Positions 61,161 to 64,000 of a DNA stretch of 64,000 bases are shown piece by piece. Both the position numbers and the translations under genes were made by a program. Numbering within the stretch: position 1 is the stretch's first letter; each line of letters starts with the position of its first letter. Where the stretch lies: NCBI GenBank assembly GCA_963766765.1, contig CAVYBR010000014.1:1-64000 (forward strand), given 5' to 3'. Source of the stretch: JACCQS01 sp963766765 (GTDB taxonomy: Bacteria > Actinomycetota > Actinomycetes > Mycobacteriales > Geodermatophilaceae). Below the pieces are notes generated by a model, which saw nothing but the letters and a program-made list of their open reading frames with translations, made no database searches and had not been told where the DNA came from.

Positions 61161-62147
61161 ATGAACCTGCCCAAGGCTGAGCTGCACCTGCACGTCGAAG
61201 GCACGATGGAGCCAGAGTTGGTGTTCGAGTTAGCCGCTCGCAACCGGGTCGAGCTGCCCTTCGCCGACATCGAGGACCTGCGGGCGCGATATGTGTTCGA
61301 GGATCTGCAGAGCTTCCTCAACCTCTACTACGCGGCTATGGACGTCCTGCGCACTGCCGAGGACTTCACCGATCTGGCCCGCGCCTACCTCGCCCGGGCG
61401 CATGGCCAAGGAGTCCGGCACGTCGAGATGTTCTTCGACCCGCAGCCCCATCTCGACCGCGGCCTGGCTTTGGAAGCCGTGGTCGATGGGCTGTGCGCTG
61501 CCCTCGAGGAGGCTGAGCACGCCGGACGCATGACCGGGGGCCTGATCATGTGCTTCCTGCGCGACCGCGGGCCGGCGGAGGCGGCAGCGGTGTTGCATGC
61601 CGCAAAGTCGCGAGTCGATGCCCTGATCGGCGTGGGGCTCGACTCGGCGGAGGTCGGTCATCCGCCGGGAGCCTTCCGGGACGTGTACGAGACCGCGCGC
61701 GATCTCGGCTTGCACACTGTCGCCCATGCCGGCGAGGAAGGGCCACCGAGCTACGTCTGGGAGGCCCTGGACATCCTCGGAGTCGAGCGCATCGACCACG
61801 GGATCCGGTCGATGGAGGACCCCGAGCTCGTCCGCCGGCTTCGCCGGGACCGGACGCCACTGACGGTCTGCCCGTTGTCGAACGTTCGGCTCGGCGCCGT
61901 CGAGCGGCTGGCGCTGCACCCACTCCCGCAGATGCTGGCCGAGAACCTCATGGTGACGGTCAACTCCGATGACCCCGCCTATTTCGGCGGCTACGTCGGC
62001 GACAATTTCGACGCGTGCGAGGAGGAGCTCGGACTCGATCGCGCCCAGCTCATCCTGCTGGCGCAGAACTCCGTCAACGCCTCCTTCGCCTCAGATGAGC
62101 GAAAGTCCGCGCTGCTCACCGAGATCGACGCCTGGACCCGTTCATGA
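61161..62147 (+). CDS. Adenine/adenosine deaminase family protein
   Basis: A 328-residue TIM-barrel deaminase. Zinc ligands: His-x-His in AELHLHVEGTMEPE, His in TVAHAGEEGP with the catalytic Glu, and Asp pair in NSDDPAYFGGYVGDNF. The NSDDPAYFGGY block is characteristic of the adenine-deaminase (Aah1-like) subgroup, so it probably converts adenine to hypoxanthine. The start of the adenylate kinase gene overlaps its stop (ATGA), implying coordinated purine salvage. Confidence 0.88.
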   Translation: MNLPKAELHLHVEGTMEPELVFELAARNRVELPFADIEDLRARYVFEDLQSFLNLYYAAMDVLRTAEDFTDLARAYLARAHGQGVRHVEMFFDPQPHLDRGLALEAVVDGLCAALEEAEHAGRMTGGLIMCFLRDRGPAEAAAVLHAAKSRVDALIGVGLDSAEVGHPPGAFRDVYETARDLGLHTVAHAGEEGPPSYVWEALDILGVERIDHGIRSMEDPELVRRLRRDRTPLTVCPLSNVRLGAVERLALHPLPQMLAENLMVTVNSDDPAYFGGYVGDNFDACEEELGLDRAQLILLAQNSVNASFASDERKSALLTEIDAWTRS

Positions 62148-62752
62148 CGGAAGGCCAACGACAGGCGCCCATCCGGCTGTTGCTGATCGGTCCGCCCGGG
62201 TCCGGGAAGACCAGCCAGGCCGAGAATGTGGCCCAGAAGTACAACGTGGAACACATCTCCGCCGGCGACCTCTTGCGCCACGAGGTCGAAGCGGGCACAG
62301 ACATCGGAAAGCGGGCCGCGGATGTGATGCAGCGTGGAGAACTGGTGCCTGACGAGCTGGTCTACGAACTGGTGATGCCGAAGGTCATCGCCGCCGGCAA
62401 GTCGAACGGATATGTGCTCGATGGCTTTCCGCGGACGGTCGCGCAGGCGCAGGAGGCTCGGCCGGTCTTCGAGGCGGAGGACGTCGCGGTCAACAAGGCG
62501 GTTCTCCTGGCTGCAGACCCGGACGAATTCGTGCCCCGGCTCCTGGATCGAGCACGGAGCCAAGGCCGCCTGGACGACACGCCCGACGTCATTCGGGCTC
62601 GGCTCGAGGGCTTCAACGACGAGGCCGGCCCACTGGTCGGCTTCTACCGTGACCTGGGATTGCTGCATACCGTCGATGCCTGTGGTTCGCCGCAGGAGGT
62701 CTGGGCCGAGGTCGACGCGATTCTGTCCAACCGCGACGTGCGCAGGGTTTGA
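62144..62752 (+). CDS. Adenylate kinase-family nucleoside monophosphate kinase
   Basis: A 202-residue NMP kinase. P-loop GPPGSGKTSQAENVAQ, AMP site HISAGDLLRHEVEAGT, NGYVLDGFPRTVAQAQEA, and Arg residues in RARSQGRLDDTPDVIRARL. The LID domain is the short form, with no zinc cysteines, as in eukaryotic AK1-type enzymes. It does not lie in the ribosomal operon where the housekeeping adk is usual in actinobacteria, so this is probably a second enzyme paired with the deaminase. Confidence 0.88.
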   Translation: MTEGQRQAPIRLLLIGPPGSGKTSQAENVAQKYNVEHISAGDLLRHEVEAGTDIGKRAADVMQRGELVPDELVYELVMPKVIAAGKSNGYVLDGFPRTVAQAQEARPVFEAEDVAVNKAVLLAADPDEFVPRLLDRARSQGRLDDTPDVIRARLEGFNDEAGPLVGFYRDLGLLHTVDACGSPQEVWAEVDAILSNRDVRRV

Positions 62753-62753
62753 C

Positions 62754-64000
62754 CTACGGATCGGCCAGGCTTGGGGGGTCGGGTTCGTTGCGTAACCAGC
62801 GGGCGACCGTCTCTCCTGCCACTCGGTCCGCCCCGCGGTGGCCGGTGACGGCCGCGACGAAGGTCGGCCCGTCCACGCAGAACAACCGAGACGGTCGCAG
62901 CGAGGTCACGGTCGCAGTTCGGGGTACGGCGTCCAGCAAAGCGACTTCCCCGAATGCCTGACCCTGTTGCATCGTGCGCAACTCCCGCCCGTCCTGGGTG
63001 ACCACCACAGCGCCCTCGGCGATCACATAGAACGAGTCCCCGAGCTCACCCTGACGCAGGACAACTTCACCGGCTTCGAACCTGCGTTGTTCGGCTCCCG
63101 CCGCGAGCCGCTCCAGTCCGATTGCCGACATCGGCCCCAGTAGCGGTACTCCGGCCAGCAATGCGACGTCGTCGAGGACGCTCCCCGCCCGGTCGTCGAT
63201 CCTGCGCAGAGCGGGCCAGAACACGGCTGGGAGGAGCGCCAGGACCACACCGCTCAGCCGCATCGCCCAGTCCAGCCCGAGGGCGGAGATCAGGATCGGC
63301 GCCAATGCGGAGCCGGCCGCGAGGGCCGCCGCCGCCGTGCTCCAGAAGGCGCCGAACGCGCGACCGGACACGTGATCGGGCAGCAATCGATGCAGCACGG
63401 TAAAGCCGAAGACATCCAGCACCGCATTGCCGAACCCGAGGACGACAAGGGCGAGCAGGGCCACCGGCTGCACGGGCCAGAGTCCGATGATCAGGACCGG
63501 CAGGCCCCACATCGCCACGCCGAAGGCCAGCCATCTTGCGCTGTGGACGGTCGACCCGATGCTTAGCGCGAACAGGGCACCGACAACGCCACCGACGCCC
63601 ATGGCCGCGAAGAGAGCACTGGTCAAGCCCTCGCCACCCCCACCGGTCAGCGCCAGCACGACGAGGTAGACGTTGAGCAGGCCGCGCATCACGCACTGCG
63701 CCATGAACAGTGCGAACGCCGTCGGCGTTCCCGCCCCGGTGACCAGAGCGGCGAAGCCGAGCAGCGGTTCGGCGAGCCGGCGCAGCCCGCTGGTAGCCAC
63801 CGAACGGGCGGGCTGAAACTCGGTCCGGATCGCCAACGAGACCGCTGCGGCGACGGCGGAGAGCAGGGCGATGGCGAGAAACGTCACGGCCGGCTCGAAG
63901 GCGGCCAGCAACACCCCGGCCAACGCAGGTCCGGCCACGGTGCCGGTCGCCTCGACCAGGCTCCCTGCCGCGTTGGCCGCGACCAGTTCACTCGGGCCGT
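62754..64000 (-). CDS. MFS transporter fused to a cyclic-nucleotide-binding domain (5' end beyond the window)
   Basis: The gene runs off the window edge; the visible 415 codons hold the later membrane helices of an MFS transporter, an Arg-rich link (WPALRRIDDRAG) and a C-terminal cNMP-binding domain: RRFEAGEVVLRQGELGDSFYVIAEGAVVV, MQQGQAFGEVALLDAVPRTATVTSLRP with the phosphate-binding cassette (FGEVALLDAVPRTATV). The end lies in the cytoplasm. Transport could be gated by cAMP or a related nucleotide. Its 3' end is 1 base from the convergent kinase gene. Fusions of this type are known in actinobacteria but uncharacterised. Confidence 0.85.
   Translation of the reverse strand, partial: GPSELVAANAAGSLVEATGTVAGPALAGVLLAAFEPAVTFLAIALLSAVAAAVSLAIRTEFQPARSVATSGLRRLAEPLLGFAALVTGAGTPTAFALFMAQCVMRGLLNVYLVVLALTGGGGEGLTSALFAAMGVGGVVGALFALSIGSTVHSARWLAFGVAMWGLPVLIIGLWPVQPVALLALVVLGFGNAVLDVFGFTVLHRLLPDHVSGRAFGAFWSTAAAALAAGSALAPILISALGLDWAMRLSGVVLALLPAVFWPALRRIDDRAGSVLDDVALLAGVPLLGPMSAIGLERLAAGAEQRRFEAGEVVLRQGELGDSFYVIAEGAVVVTQDGRELRTMQQGQAFGEVALLDAVPRTATVTSLRPSRLFCVDGPTFVAAVTGHRGADRVAGETVARWLRNEPDPPSLADP

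Noticed and set aside
1..64000. CRISPR arrays, insertion sequences, integrases, toxin-antitoxin or restriction systems
   Set aside because: Looked for spaced repeats, transposase motifs and paired small genes; none were found beyond the palindromic repeats listed.

Overview
The window is high-GC, gene-dense chromosomal DNA from an actinobacterium (Actinomycetota). The evidence is a run of genes in the order known from Mycobacterium tuberculosis Rv2465c-Rv2478c: an SSB-like protein, EttA, a hotdog thioesterase, alpha-glucosidase, truncated haemoglobin O, an HNH nuclease, a DUF5130 protein, PepN, a CPWC mycothiol-linked reductase and RpiB. Mycothiol-dependent enzymes and frequent GTG/TTG starts agree with this. 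The genus cannot be told from the sequence alone. No phage, transposase, CRISPR array or toxin-antitoxin pair was seen.

Layout. 1-4.6 kb: two membrane proteins, an epimerase-like protein, a TetR regulator, a ferritin and a small Cys-rich basic protein. 4.6-10.6 kb: a leucine/isovalerate catabolic operon (carboxylase beta and alpha subunits, HMG-CoA lyase, acyl-CoA dehydrogenase) behind a perfect TGTTAAC palindrome. 10.6-17.3 kb: a YCII protein, a frameshifted cyclopropane-fatty-acid synthase, flavin reductase, flavoprotein disulfide reductase, a kelch-type lipoprotein, a diguanylate cyclase, tRNA-Arg and a FlK-like thioesterase. 17.4-21.2 kb: a ketoacyl synthase, then an overlapping operon of a SUOX-fold molybdoenzyme, an FAD/NAD(P) reductase and a DUF6510 zinc-ribbon protein, followed by a frameshifted alpha/beta hydrolase. 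21.3-42.4 kb: the conserved mycobacterial-type block, interrupted by lineage-specific genes (MFS, MscS, amidase, Rsm22-like methyltransferase, metallo-hydrolase, PfkB kinase, esterase, EamA/ArsR pair, VOC-bicupin protein). 42.4-44.9 kb: an Eis-like acetyltransferase, a VOC protein and an IclR regulator. 45-50.1 kb: a salicylate-to-gentisate catabolic cluster (gentisate dioxygenase with a frameshift, salicylyl-CoA hydroxylase-like protein, aryl-AMP ligase, mycothiol-dependent maleylpyruvate isomerase). 50.1-52.8 kb: a type III polyketide synthase / methyltransferase / flavoprotein operon like srsABC of Streptomyces griseus, divergent from a TetR gene. 53.8-64 kb: NhaA, a CBS protein with an ArsB/NhaD-type transporter, an ABC exporter, a PspC protein, a large TPM-domain protein, adenine deaminase coupled to an adenylate kinase, and the 3' part of an MFS protein fused to a cyclic-nucleotide-binding domain.

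Three features stand out. First, three conserved enzymes each carry a single +1 frameshift that is repaired by removing one C or G from a short run; this is either real decay or a sequencing artefact. Second, palindromic repeats sharing a TTCTCCGGAAA-type core occur as in-frame tandem copies at the 3' end of the carboxylase alpha gene, as a pair at the 3' end of the IclR gene, and inside a 16-bp-arm inverted repeat that lies in a DUF429 gene remnant. Third, the compact Mo-enzyme/reductase/DUF6510 operon encodes a likely cytoplasmic redox module whose substrate is unknown; it is the best candidate here for a poorly described system.
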